Positions 24,701 to 30,188 of a stretch of 64,000 nucleotides of DNA are shown here, piece after piece. The position numbers were made by a program, and so were the translations under genes. Source of the stretch: Steromphala cineraria (taxonomy: Eukaryota; Mollusca; Gastropoda; Trochida; Trochidae); NCBI GenBank assembly GCA_916613615.1, contig OU744730.1, positions 2,108,001 through 2,172,000 on the forward strand, given 5' to 3'. How positions within the stretch are numbered: position 1 is the stretch's first letter; each line of letters opens with the position of its first letter. The notes under the pieces are model-generated. The model was not told the origin of the DNA and did no database searches. It was given only the letters and a program-made list of their open reading frames with translations.

Positions 24701-27154
24701 AACCAAATAAAATTTTAAGAAAGATACTCTGTGTCACTTTAAGGTAATGGCTGGTGTAATAGTAACCGTGTGTACCTGAAGTTGTCAAGTGCTGAACAAT
24801 TGAAAATACAACGATACTCAAATGCAATGTTTTTGGAAGAACTTTTTTTACAAATTCTTTCATCGTTTATGTTTACCTCTGTTTTTAGCTCAAGAGTTGC
24901 AAGAACCAAGGAAGTCAGCAGAAATGGACGGTGTGTATGTGAAAGCCATTAGATTTGTAAAGCAACATTAATGTCTATTTTTCTTGGACCTTCTTTCTCG
25001 TCATTCTGTTGTTTCATAATCATGCATGCTTAAATAGGATTTTAAAGGTTTTGTTTAAGAAATCATTTTATATGTGAGTTCCCATTTTAGTTTAGCCTAA
25101 AACATATCAAACTCGTTTTTCAGGTCCAGAGTTGTACAAACCGAAGATACCAGCAGATATTGACGGTGAGTTTGTAAATGTCTTCAGCTTTTGCAAAGAT
25201 AAAGTTAAATGTTTTGATAATGTTGATGTACCATTTTCTTGTCGTATTCTGAACATTATTATGAAAATGTTGGTTTCATATGAGAAAAGATTTTGCATTT
25301 ATAATCTAATTTATTGATTTTTTCAGAAACAAAAAAGACACAGATTATGGATCTTTGGAGTAAGTTACGAGTTCTTGCATTTTATGTTACATTGAAAAAA
25401 AAATGTTTTTAAACTAAATTTAGTGGAATAAAGACATTTTGGAAGCATACTTGATAAGTGAGTTTTCTGGCTTAAAATCTGATTATTTGTCCTTAGTACA
25501 ACGAATATAGTTTTGTATCGAAGCTTTATATTTACAACTTTAAAACCTGTTTGTTTCTGTTAATTATTTGTTTGCTGCAGACAAAACTCAAGAAGAAGTT
25601 GATTTTCTGACCCCTGGTATGATCCACGTATCTGCGGTGGACAAGGTGGTCGATATGCTGAAGAGTGGGAGGAACTGGGTGACCATTACAGGCAATGCTG
25701 GTGATGGGAAAACCATCCTGGGTTATCTGGCGATGAGGCAACTCCGGACAAGTATGACTGTATTCAACATTCAAGAACCTGATGAATACAGACTGGTTTC
25801 AAAGCTCCGAGAAGACCATGTGATCATGTTTGATGACAGATTCGGTGCCTTCACTTCTGACAAGGTCCTCATCGATAAATGGAAGAGTGTGATAGATGAT
25901 ATCCACAGGCGCTTCGATCGTAACGTGACACAAACAAAGGTCATATTTATCAGCAGGAAGAATGTGGTGAAGGAAGCTCGGCTGTATCTGGGACATTTTC
26001 AAGATGAAGTTCTTGATCCTGAAAATCTTGTTGATTTGAGCTCAGTGAAGAATCGAGATGAAAGGCTTCAAATACTCGACTACTACCTAAAGCACGGGGG
26101 AATTGAAGTTAGTCAAGATTTAAAACACAAAGTGGTTGATTTATCAATAGCACATGGGTTCCCCCATTGTGCAATGATGTACTCAAAATTGAAAGCCAAG
26201 AAACCTGATCTTGATATTGAAAGTTTTTTCAAGACACCAATCACTTTCCTAGACATTACAACAGAGTATTTGTATGAGCAGAATTGCAAAGATCTTTTTA
26301 ATCTCATGATCAAGAACGATGGATGCTTTAATGCATACGACATGGACGACGATGAAAGAAGAAGATCATTGCTGAAAGTAGAACGTGAGCAAGAAGGCAG
26401 CTACATCACTGAGTGGAAGGATGGGGTTTGTGTGTTTGCCCATCCATCTATCTACGAGAGTGTACTGAGTGTCATCTGTAAGACAGACCCTTTGTTCTGC
26501 GTCCAACACGCAACACTCTCCGTGATAAGACAGAAACTTACTCTCACATTTGACGAAATGCGGAAGTCACCAACACACATCAACGTGAAGCCGGTGCTAC
26601 CAGTACTGCGAGCTCTAGCCGAGAGGTTCCGACCTGAGATTCTGAAGGGAAAATACGGCGTGTTCACTCATGGTTTCTGTGACAACAGCGATTTCGTTAG
26701 AGAGCTGCTAACAGCTTGCGTGTATTCTGGGAATGATGCCACAGAACAGGTCAGTTAAATCTTAAAACTGTTTATAGAACCAGAATGGCATGATATTGGA
26801 GAAATGACTACAGCATACTTTTAGAATGTCTTATTTAAATTTAACATCATGACGTTCCCTGATAATATAGGGCATGATGATAAGACATGGAAAATATAAG
26901 GATATTATAGGAAATTCAGAACAACAAATGAATCCTTCTGCTAATCATTTGTTTTTTCATTACTTTACTAACACAGACAAAGCTGTAAACATTAATTCTT
27001 GCAAATTACCTTGTAGAATCGAAGTGGTGAATCTGATGATGCTGAAGACGAGGCTAGTGGTCTTGGAGCTGCATCCTCTGTAACCGTTCAGGATTCACCA
27101 CAAGAACAAACCACCAGGGCTCTCGCAGGTCTTTTCCAGTCCAGTATTAAATAA
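572..27154 (+). CDS. nSTAND3-type NTPase gene, eight-exon model (gene span)
   Basis: Exons 572-702, 1341-1456, 21756-21944, 24889-24930, 25124-25165, 25327-25359, 25581-26749 and 27017-27154 all have AG/GT borders and joining phases that agree (2,1,1,1,1,1,0,stop), giving about 619 residues. The core is a P-loop STAND NTPase (Walker A GNAGDGKT near residues 222-229, Walker B VIMFDD near 265-270). STAND proteins are signal-dependent ATPase switches that oligomerise on ligand sensing; the nSTAND3 type is frequent in mollusc and other invertebrate immune-like proteins. No transmembrane segment or signal peptide is visible, so it is probably cytosolic. Upstream of the NTPase lie two short Gly/Asn/Gln-rich motif exons that could be the signalling end. 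Intron 2 is 20.3 kb and full of retroelements. The exon model is inferred from sequence alone; extra exons inside intron 2 cannot be excluded. Confidence 0.7.
703..1340. other. Intron 1 of the STAND gene
   Basis: AT-rich intronic sequence with no recognisable gene or repeat; bounded by donor GTATGT and acceptor TTCTCCTCAG. Confidence 0.5.
1341..1456 (+). CDS. STAND gene exon 2, Gly/Asn-rich motif exon
   Basis: A pyrimidine-rich acceptor (TTCTCCTCAG ending 1340) and a strong donor (GTAAGT at 1457) frame 116 bases. Only one of three frames is open, and it is the one demanded by exon 1. It encodes about 38 residues rich in Gly, Thr, Asn and Val with no charge cluster, including GTVGISNVAGINQGIMGNTF. 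The spacing of Gly, Val/Ile, Ile-Asn-Gln and Gly resembles the motif in exon 3. The composition is like that of short amyloid signalling motifs found in front of STAND NTPases, but I cannot assign it to a named family. It exits in phase 1, matching exon 3. Confidence 0.65.
1848..1997. repeat. 47-bp tandem repeat, about three copies, left of DIRS element 1
   Basis: Units start with GCAGATCAACTTATATCAAC at 1848, 1895 and 1942, and a further unit begins at 1989 but is cut after GCAGATCAA. The rest of that unit reappears at 10165-10201, on the far side of the DIRS element, so the array is the insertion target. Confidence 0.85.
2010..2039. repeat. DIRS copy 1 inverted terminal repeat, 3' end
   Basis: Perfect 30-bp inverted match to 10103-10132; it contains GACGCGCATGCGTAG. 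The element's outermost bases (AATTTACAG from 1996) lie just outside it. Confidence 0.85.
2142..2186. repeat. DIRS copy 1 internal complementary region
   Basis: Bases 2151-2186 are the reverse complement of the element's other end (10129-10164), and CTGTAAATT at 2142-2150 is the reverse complement of the left outer end. This is the head-to-tail joint expected of a DIRS circle, located 3' of the recombinase as in known DIRS elements. Confidence 0.75.
2334..2858 (-). pseudogene. DIRS copy 1 tyrosine recombinase, C-terminal catalytic part
   Basis: This frame holds the first catalytic Arg region (LLSGQRLQSVHL), the H-x-x-R box (PHGIRAAS) and the terminal Tyr (FRKFYER), the tetrad of the tyrosine recombinase family. 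In the family this domain cuts and rejoins DNA through a 3'-phosphotyrosine and integrates the DIRS circle. The N-terminal half lies at about 3909-4560 and is separated from it by a 1-kb Helentron-like insertion. The frame begins at the insertion border, not at a real start codon. The catalytic residues themselves look intact, but the whole gene is broken. Confidence 0.85.
2869..3908 (+). mobile_element. Helentron-like non-autonomous element B, inside the recombinase gene
   Basis: It begins AGCAGCCCCGTC, which forms an 11-bp-stem hairpin (2871-2896), and has the inverse CGGGGCTGCT near its other end (3862-3871), followed by a weak hairpin and the terminus CTATTTTT. An asymmetric subterminal inverted repeat, a 3' hairpin and insertion within a T-run are the marks of Helentron-associated elements. 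A CCG-rich stretch (2929-2960) lies near the 5' end. Two diverged copies of a 434-bp unit carry repeated AGGTCA motifs. No protein is encoded. Removing it restores the recombinase frame, so it arrived after the DIRS element. Confidence 0.65.
3909..4560 (-). pseudogene. DIRS copy 1 tyrosine recombinase, N-terminal core-binding part
   Basis: Read on the minus strand, this frame encodes the SAM-like DNA-binding half (motifs such as FFTDLFYSGLSYSAIN and GVPLGQHPLVKRFLKG). It is interrupted by eight in-frame copies of a 27-bp unit (4113-4331), one of which carries a TAA stop. The C-terminal half continues after the insertion at 2869-3908. Upstream it joins a Ser/Thr/Pro-rich linker (4458-4679). 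Confidence 0.7.
4113..4331. repeat. 27-bp minisatellite expanded in frame inside the recombinase gene
   Basis: About eight units of 27 bp, each reading on the minus strand as a nine-residue block (Gly/Asp-LSYSAINS). Because 27 is a multiple of three, the recombinase frame is kept except in the unit at 4249-4275, where TAC has become TAA. Confidence 0.88.
4560..4845 (-). pseudogene. DIRS copy 1 post-RNase H region
   Basis: The frame 4607-4789 encodes IVIAPLWTTQPWFNLLLEL, the conserved block between RNase H and recombinase in DIRS and related elements. It is cut from the RNase H frame by the insertion 4846-6998; the two borders join in frame. Confidence 0.7.
4846..6998 (+). mobile_element. Helentron-like non-autonomous element A with internal minisatellite
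   Basis: It starts AGCTCATC directly after a T-run and ends GATGAGCT, then the perfect hairpin AGAGCCAATGGCTCT, then ATTTTT. The 5' end also has a short GGCC hairpin and CCGTCCGTCCGT. The body is about 13 copies of a 144-bp unit (recurring ATTTTCATCTTCTTCTCCAG). Subterminal inverted repeat, 3' hairpin, T-run target and tandem-repeat body match Helentron-associated elements, which have no protein of their own and depend on a Rep/helicase in trans. The same family recurs at 35146-38780. Confidence 0.75.
6991..7587 (-). pseudogene. DIRS copy 1 RNase H domain
   Basis: The frame shows the RNase H acidic set of the DIRS/Ty3 type: Asp in LQSDASNLGWGG, Glu in HINYLELLA, Asp in ILSDNATAV, then AHIPGVLNTQADFQSR. 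It removes the RNA strand during reverse transcription. It is separated from the RT frame by a degenerate stretch (7588-7877) and from downstream sequence by Helentron-like element A. Confidence 0.85.
7878..8553 (-). pseudogene. DIRS copy 1 reverse transcriptase
   Basis: From 8553 the region encodes the N-terminal RT lead (WIISAIKGVHIEF), then shifts frame near 8385 and continues through fingers and palm: VRIILNLRHLN, SMDLKDAYYTIPV, CLPNGLSSAPQMY and the active-site box SIDDS in place of the usual YIDD. The Tyr to Ser change and the frameshift suggest decay. The thumb and connection (7588-7877) are broken by stops. Confidence 0.85.
8556..9934 (-). pseudogene. DIRS copy 1 gag-like region
   Basis: Four overlapping frames on the minus strand (9934-9398, 9572-9138, 9160-8873, 8846-8556) together make one gag-like protein broken by frameshifts. 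The N-terminal part is acidic and Ser-rich, and the C-terminal part is rich in Arg, Gly, Gln and Asn (SNRGRGSSNHQRPG), as in nucleic-acid-binding gag tails. There is no zinc knuckle. The function is inferred from position ahead of RT. Confidence 0.65.
10103..10164. repeat. DIRS copy 1 inverted terminal repeat, 5' end
   Basis: 10103-10132 matches 2010-2039 inverted, and 10129-10164 is complementary to the internal complementary region. The 47-bp target repeat resumes at 10165. Confidence 0.85.
10202..11605. repeat. Intronic spacer with ten copies of a 16-bp motif in both orientations
   Basis: AT-rich, no gene. The motif TGTCCTGACCGTTACC or close variants occur at 10575, 10746, 10901, 10917, 11476 and 11497 on + and at 10943, 11113, 11136 and 11299 on -. 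Spacing is irregular, so it is not a simple tandem array. The core TAACGG fits a Myb-type site. See findings. Confidence 0.8.
11606..11794. repeat. DIRS copy 2 left inverted terminal repeat
   Basis: Nearly perfect inverted match to 17788-17967, including ACTTCCCGTATCACTACTTG seen in reverse on the other side. The first bases (GTTTTAAACTTACC) are repeated in reverse in the internal complementary region. Confidence 0.92.
11795..12383. other. DIRS copy 2 leader region
   Basis: Untranslated leader between the left terminus and gag. It includes an AT-rich stretch (12150-12330) with TATTATATATTATATA repeats. No convincing coding frame. Confidence 0.5.
12384..13810 (+). pseudogene. DIRS copy 2 gag-like ORF, N-terminal Cys cluster and RS domain
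   Basis: The first frame opens with Cys pairs (CIQCK, CPDC, CQEC), which suggests a small zinc-binding fold, followed by a Pro/Thr-rich linker and then about 200 residues of Arg-Ser repeats. The RS part continues in another frame from about 13240 (RRSPRRSASPKQSP) and ends in an acidic stretch (13690-13730). A second shift near 13810 leads to the next gag block. Long RS domains are typical of splicing factors; in a retroelement gag the role is unknown and may be RNA binding or nuclear-speckle targeting. The repeats make the region prone to slippage, which probably caused the shifts. Confidence 0.7.
13812..14597 (+). CDS. DIRS copy 2 gag-like ORF, C-terminal block
   Basis: A 261-residue frame with a helical middle (TTMMRWQHKTLADIVEHLRS) and a basic Gly/Arg/Gln-rich tail (KGNRGRGRQTDK). 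It continues the gag region after a frameshift near 13810. Similar helical blocks precede the RT in other DIRS elements. The start codon listed is only the first start within the open stretch. Confidence 0.6.
   Translation: MIPPHPLVLDAIASLDEDFKKLPLNPSFKAAKNASHLYKVHSLDFADGAALQDESVGPLSPASQQQFKVTDAKLMALDTELRRTLKPISALASTTDAILQDLTEENKSRVFHLTTMMRWQHKTLADIVEHLRSALANVLTIRRAGLLAPCGWSEEFKKTLMRAPFSHPSVFAGLIPEVYKEHAALTQTEVTLSGIRALNSAINLSNRPKFNYIPRRNSVRGAQKGNRGRGRQTDKQPVSQPQQSRAGPRTPGVKFRSYKRR
14752..16439 (+). pseudogene. DIRS copy 2 reverse transcriptase and RNase H
   Basis: RT begins in one frame (LVTKKNSDKMRMIHNLAVFN, up to about 14970) and continues in another (DAYLHVPIYEPHRKY from about 14974). The conserved segment between NL-x-x-FN and DLKDAY is missing, so about 30 or more codons have been deleted. 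Then come LPFGISTAPWLF and the active site PYIDDC (residues 57-60 of the frame from 14991). RNase H follows with Asp in FVDASLLGWG, Glu in HINHLELQA and Asp in VVSDNSTVV, then ARHIPGCRNVLADALSR. The palm still has its catalytic Asp pair, but the deletion must inactivate the enzyme. Confidence 0.88.
16400..17463 (+). pseudogene. DIRS copy 2 tyrosine recombinase
   Basis: The SAM-like N-terminal half (LKKALRSKGYSTQVANTIAK to RRPYEPL-type end) reads in one frame to about 16835, and the catalytic half in another: AARVSEVHALD (first Arg), PHELRALASTMA (H-x-x-R) and FASHYLRD (Tyr), ending at TAG 17461-17463. The break lies near 16835 and seems to have lost some codons as well. All four hallmark catalytic residues are present. 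Confidence 0.88.
17639..17718. repeat. DIRS copy 2 internal complementary region
   Basis: The first half is the reverse complement of the left end (GTTTTAAACTTACC and onward at 11606) and the second half is the reverse complement of the right end (17954-18002). It reproduces the joint of the circular DNA form. Confidence 0.92.
17788..18002. repeat. DIRS copy 2 right inverted terminal repeat
   Basis: Inverted match to 11606-11794; the outermost part (17968-18002, AT-rich) is unique to this end and mirrored in the internal complementary region, as expected for DIRS. Confidence 0.9.
18032..18140 (+). mobile_element. 5'-truncated LINE 3' tail with (TCTG)n
   Basis: It shares CTCTCATAAC, GTGAGAC, AATAAA-like and TCTGTCTG repeats in the same order as the 3' end of the LINE at 50884-55870. 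It is only about 100 bp long. Similar solo tails occur at 32136, 49496 and 57446. Confidence 0.6.
18141..18979. other. Intron 2 spacer
   Basis: AT-rich non-coding sequence; nothing recognised. Confidence 0.4.
18980..19136. repeat. Foldback element, about 70-bp arms
   Basis: Left arm 18982-19050 and right arm 19065-19133 are inverted copies (for example GTGTCTTCTGATATCAAATA against TATTTGATATCAGAAGACAC) around a short loop GAGGCTTGCCGA. It looks like a foldback MITE. Confidence 0.85.
19137..19779. other. Intron 2 spacer
   Basis: AT-rich non-coding sequence; nothing recognised. Confidence 0.4.
19780..20360. repeat. Region dense in CTACG / GTAGTT motifs in both orientations
   Basis: Short motifs around ACTACGT and ACGTAGTT recur a dozen or so times in both directions with irregular spacing. 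No coding frame. It may be the end of a DNA transposon with subterminal binding sites, but no terminal repeat was found. Confidence 0.4.
20618..21199. mobile_element. piggyBac-type MITE with TTAA target duplication
   Basis: Perfect 14-bp inverted ends CCCTTACGATGCGG are flanked by TTAA on both sides (20614-20617, 21200-21203), the target duplication of piggyBac elements, whose termini also begin with CCC. It is 582 bp with no ORF. Internally it holds two copies of a roughly 190-bp unit (each with TTATTTTTGTGCGCGGATAT, near 20712 and 20906). Confidence 0.85.
21204..21755. other. End of intron 2
   Basis: Non-coding; leads into the exon 3 acceptor (CTACATTGCAG). Confidence 0.45.
21756..21944 (+). 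CDS. STAND gene exon 3, second motif exon
   Basis: The acceptor ends at 21755 and the donor is GTAAGT at 21945. The 189-base exon is phase 1 on both sides, so it can be skipped or duplicated without a frameshift. It encodes a beta-prone segment (ALVQLNVNLTQQQFGDVTVE) with GDVTVEHATNINQSFGGQQH, then a basic/acidic tail. The motif is clearly repeated in the exon at 28009-28158 (12 of 20 positions identical by eye) and weakly in exon 2. Gln/Asn/Gly-rich short repeats before a STAND NTPase suggest a homotypic, possibly amyloid, signalling motif; this is inference. Confidence 0.72.
21970..23830. repeat. 36-bp minisatellite in intron 3, about 50 copies
   Basis: The unit runs GGTTGAGATTGATGCAGGGG then GTCGGTAGTTGTGTGA. 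Variants are mixed along the array. The period is a multiple of three and the unit lacks stops in several frames, so long open frames (up to 514 codons) exist on both strands. They lack splice or start context and read as Pro/Thr/His/Gln-rich 12-mers; I treat them as non-coding. Confidence 0.92.
24249..24742. mobile_element. TTAA-flanked MITE
   Basis: Imperfect inverted ends AGAGACAGAGTAT and ATACTCTGTGTCACT are next to TTAA on both sides. No ORF. It contains AAAAACCGGACAATG, shared with a degenerate repeat near 47500. Confidence 0.6.
24889..24930 (+). CDS. STAND gene exon 4, 42-base micro-exon
   Basis: The acceptor GTTTTTAG ends at 24888 and the donor GTGTGT follows. It has phase 1 on both sides and encodes about 14 residues (QELQEPRKSAEMD). 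It is a diverged duplicate of exon 5: same length, same phase and about 70 percent identity by eye. Confidence 0.65.
25124..25165 (+). CDS. STAND gene exon 5, 42-base micro-exon
   Basis: The acceptor CGTTTTTCAG and donor GTGAGT frame 42 bases in phase 1, coding PELYKPKIPADID. Paired with exon 4 it shows tandem exon duplication; this linker joins the motif exons to the NTPase. Confidence 0.68.
25327..25359 (+). CDS. STAND gene exon 6, 33-base micro-exon
   Basis: The acceptor TTTTTTCAG and donor GTAAGT frame 33 bases (TKKTQIMDLW) in phase 1 at both ends. A small linker exon with no recognised domain. Confidence 0.65.
25581..26749 (+). CDS. STAND gene exon 7, nSTAND3 NTPase domain
   Basis: The acceptor TTTGCTGCAG and donor GTCAGT frame 1169 bases of uninterrupted frame. 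Walker A is GNAGDGKT, Walker B VIMFDDRFG, then a sensor-1-like strand TKVIFISRKN and a helical region (NRDERLQILDYYLKHGG) typical of the lid and winged-helix part of STAND ATPases. The Walker B has two acidic residues, so ATP hydrolysis is plausible. A C-terminal helical region of about 200 residues follows with no named fold that I recognise (LPVLRALAERFRPEILKGKY). In this family ATP binding drives oligomerisation after ligand sensing. Codon use and the lack of stops argue for a live gene. Confidence 0.88.
27017..27154 (+). CDS. STAND gene exon 8, C-terminal tail
   Basis: The acceptor ACCTTGTAG ends at 27016, phase 0, joining exon 7 directly. It encodes 45 residues, acidic then Gln/Thr-rich (NRSGESDDAEDEASG), with TAA at 27152-27154. 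A weaker alternative donor at 27129 (GCAG|GTCTTT) would end it in phase 1 and lead to the phase-1 exon at 27626. Confidence 0.62.
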   Translation, partial: NRSGESDDAEDEASGLGAASSVTVQDSPQEQTTRALAGLFQSSIK

Positions 27155-27625
27155 TATATGATCACAATGTTGCCATCAAAACATTAAAGGCTTCTAAATT
27201 ATGAATAGAATTGTGCTTTCAACATGCAAGAAATATTTGAAAGGGTCTTTTTTAATTGTACTGTACATCAATGTACTCAGTGTGACTGACTAGTCATCAA
27301 GTAATTGTACATCTGATTATAAACTTTAATTACCTAGGATTGGTATAGGTAAACACTTTGTGCATCCACTTGTAAGTTAACTTTTCTGTAAGACATTGTG
27401 ACTTCTATCTCTACTAAAGTATTCTTGGTGACCTTTACGTCAAATCATCAAGTTTAGCTTATTTATTGTTTGTATGAGAGAAAACAAACATTTGTTATAC
27501 TACCTTCTACATTTATCACAATTCATCTTATTTAACTTGATAATGATTTTCATTGCTTGACGTATCATTGTTAGATGTTGGTAGTTTTCATCTATATCTG
27601 AAGCTTCTTGTTCTTTTCAAACCAG

Positions 27626-27751
27626 ACCATGATACTCTGGCCAATCAGATTGCCCAACATCTCGTCTCAACACCCGGAAGAGGCGTGGTCGCTCACTCCC
27701 AGCTACAACTGGAGTCCTTACCAGAGGCAACAGGCTCTCAACGATATGCTG
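27626..27751 (+). CDS. Candidate phase-1 exon after the STAND gene
   Basis: The acceptor TTCTTTTCAAACCAG and donor GTATCT frame 126 bases, 42 codons if read in phase 1, with no stop. The residues (LANQIAQHLVSTPGRGVVAH) match nothing I know. It could belong to a longer isoform of the STAND gene or be chance. Confidence 0.35.
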
Positions 27752-27853
27752 GTATCTAATTAGATCAATTTTCTTCACCAATTTGGACACAAGCTTTCCC
27801 CTTAGGGAACACCCTCCCAAAATATTGTAATATCTTTACATGTTATGTTGCAG

Positions 27854-27876
27854 TTTCGAAATTATGGCTAAACAAG
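27854..27876 (+). CDS. Candidate first coding exon of a small gene (MAKQ)
   Basis: The acceptor TGTTATGTTGCAG and donor GTATGT frame 23 bases with ATG at 27864, coding Met-Ala-Lys-Gln and ending in phase 1, exactly what the next exon at 28009 needs. A non-coding 5' exon would lie upstream. Confidence 0.4.
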
Positions 27877-28008
27877 GTATGTGATTCATTGCACAAATGC
27901 CGACTCGTCACTTTTAATGTTTTGTGTGTAAAGGAATATAACTTTGCAATAGACATAGGTATTACTGTAATAAGGAGTTACACTACATGAAAAGAAAACT
28001 GTTTGCAG

Positions 28009-28158
28009 TACACCAGCATCTTACCTTCAATGTGACGCAGCAGCAGTTTGGAGATGTATCTGTGGAGGCTGACACTATTAGGAACATGACTCTTGGAGGC
28101 CAGCAGCATATCCACCAGACACATCCCATCCAGCAGCAGAAGGAAGAAACACAACGAG
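28009..28158 (+). CDS. Motif exon of the neighbouring small gene, paralogue of STAND exon 3
   Basis: A 150-base phase-1 exon (acceptor CTGTTTGCAG, donor GTAGAG) encodes FNVTQQQFGDVSVE and GDVSVEADTIRNMTLGGQQH, clearly related to STAND exon 3 in sequence, phase and position within the exon. The tail is His/Gln-rich. It may be part of a short protein starting at 27864 or a C-terminal exon of a longer STAND isoform. Either way the same motif sits on both sides of the NTPase. Confidence 0.62.
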
Positions 28159-28430
28159 GTAGAGTAGATTTATGTTTAGTTGAGTCCTTGTTCAAGAGCT
28201 TCTGTCTCTTCGCACGACTTGAGAGATAATTTATTCAATTTCAGGACGATATGAGTCACATATGAATGATCACTACGTTTTCATTTAATTGTCTAATAAT
28301 GATTAAGTGAGATGATGTTTGGTCAAATATCATCAGAACCTTTGAAACCAGATTAATAATCGTTCAGATCTCAACACTATTCAGAATTGCTAAAAGGTTA
28401 AGTGGTATAGAAAATGTTTCCTTTTTACAG

Positions 28431-28453
28431 ATGGAACTTCTGCATCAAATAAG
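28431..28453 (+). CDS. Candidate micro-exon after the motif exon
   Basis: The acceptor CCTTTTTACAG and donor GTAAGG frame 23 bases that continue the frame of the previous exon (GTSASNK) and end in phase 0. The next acceptor (GTCTTTCAG at 28524) opens straight into the 40-bp minisatellite, where the frame stays open to 28845; whether that is coding is doubtful. Confidence 0.4.
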
Positions 28454-28539
28454 GTAAGGAAATATTACTAAACTCTTGCTAGTTGTCCATCATCTCATCA
28501 TATTGTTTCCTTTTTGTCTTTCAGATTGCATGTTTCCTC

Positions 28540-30045
28540 CACATCCCCTCCCCGACTCTCGATCAACCCCTCCTTCCTCCACATCTCCTCCCTGACTCTC
28601 TATCAACCCCTCCTCCCTCCACATCTCCTTCCCAACTCTCCATCAAACCCTCCTCCCTCCACATCTCCTCTCCAACTCTCTATCAACCCCTCCTCCCTCC
28701 ACATCTCCTCCCCGACTCTCCACCAACCCCTCCTCCCTCCACATCTCCTCCCCGACTCTCTATCAACCCCTTCTCCATCCACATCTCCTCCCCGACTCTT
28801 CACCAACCCCTCCTCCCTCCACATCTCCTCCCCGACTCTCCTTAACCCCTTCTCCATCCACATCTCCTCCCCCACTCTCTTTCAACCACTCCTTCCTCCT
28901 CAACTCCTCCCCGACACTTTATGAACCTCTCCTCCTTCCACATCTCCTCCCCGACTCTCTATTAACCCCTCCTCCCTCCATATCACATCCCCGACTCTCC
29001 ATCAACACCTCCTCCCTCCACATCTCTTCCTCGTCTCTCTATCAACCCCTTCTTCCTCCACATCTCCTCCCCGACTCTCCACCAACCCCTCCTCCCTCCA
29101 CATCTCCTCCCCGACTCTCCATCAAACCCTCCTCCCTCCACATCTCCTCTCCAACTCTCTATCAACCCCTTCTCCATCCACATCTCCTCCCCCACTCTCT
29201 TTCAACCACTCCTTCCTCCTCAACTCCTCCCCGACACTTTATGAACCTCTCCTCCCTCCACATCTCCTCCCCGACTCTCTATCAACCCCTCCTCCCTCCA
29301 TATCACATCCCCGACTCTCCATCAACCCCTCCTCCCTCCACATCTTCTCCCCGACTCTCCATCAACCCCTCCTCCCTCCATATCTCCTCTCCGACTCTCT
29401 TTCAACCCCTACTCATTCCACATTTCCTCCCCGATTATATTTTAACCTTCCTTCCTCCACAGCACTCTATCAACCCATTCCCCTTCCACATCTCCTCCCC
29501 GATTCTCTATAAACCCCTCCTTCCTCCACATCTCCTCCCCGACTCTCTATCAACTCCTCCTCCCTCCATATCACATCCCCGACTCTCCATCAACCCCTCC
29601 TCCCTCCACATCTCCTCCCCGACTCTCTATCAACCCCTCCTCCCTCCATATCACATCCCCGACTCTCCATCAACCCCTCCTCCCTCCACATCTTCTCCCC
29701 GACTCTCTATCAACCCCTCCCCCCTCCATACTCCTCCCAAACTCTCCATCAACCCCTCCTCCCTCCACATCTCCTCCCCGACTCTCTATCAACCCCTCCT
29801 CCCTCCATATCACATCCCCGACTCTCCATCAACCCCTCCTCCCTCCACATCTTCTCCCCGACTCTCTATCAACCCCTCCCCCCTCCATACTCCTCCCCGA
29901 CTCTCCATCAACCCCTCCTCCCTCCACATCTCCTCTCCGACTCTCTTTCAACCCCTACTCATTCCACATTTCCTCCCCGATTATATTTTAACCTTCCTTC
30001 CTCCACAGCACTCTATCAACCCATTCCCCTTCCACATCTCCTTAT
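28540..30045. repeat. 40-bp minisatellite, about 37 copies, strongly strand-asymmetric
   Basis: The unit is built from CTCCACATCTCCTCCCCGAC and TCTCTATCAACCCCTCCTCC. The + strand has almost no G, the - strand almost no C. Three successive units run through all frames, so Pro/Ser/Leu-rich open frames result. A higher-order pattern of some 280-300 bp is visible where variant units repeat (29241-29440 and 29520-29950). Confidence 0.92.
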
Positions 30046-30188
30046 TCTTATTTTATTTTGTTTGTTGTACCAAAAAAATTCCCATAAGCTTTCTTGATAT
30101 TACTCCAGAGCTACTGGTAAAATTGAAGATATTACCATTTAATATTGATATGACCAACCCCGCTAGCTATTATTTAGAAATCTAGGAA

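Noticed and set aside
27983..28195. Cys-rich minus-strand peptide
   Set aside because: Antisense of the motif exon at 28009-28158, which has fitting splice sites and a paralogue on the + strand.
28603..29195. Open frames of Gly/Glu/Arg or Pro/Ser type on both strands
   Set aside because: They are readings of the 40-bp minisatellite in different frames.
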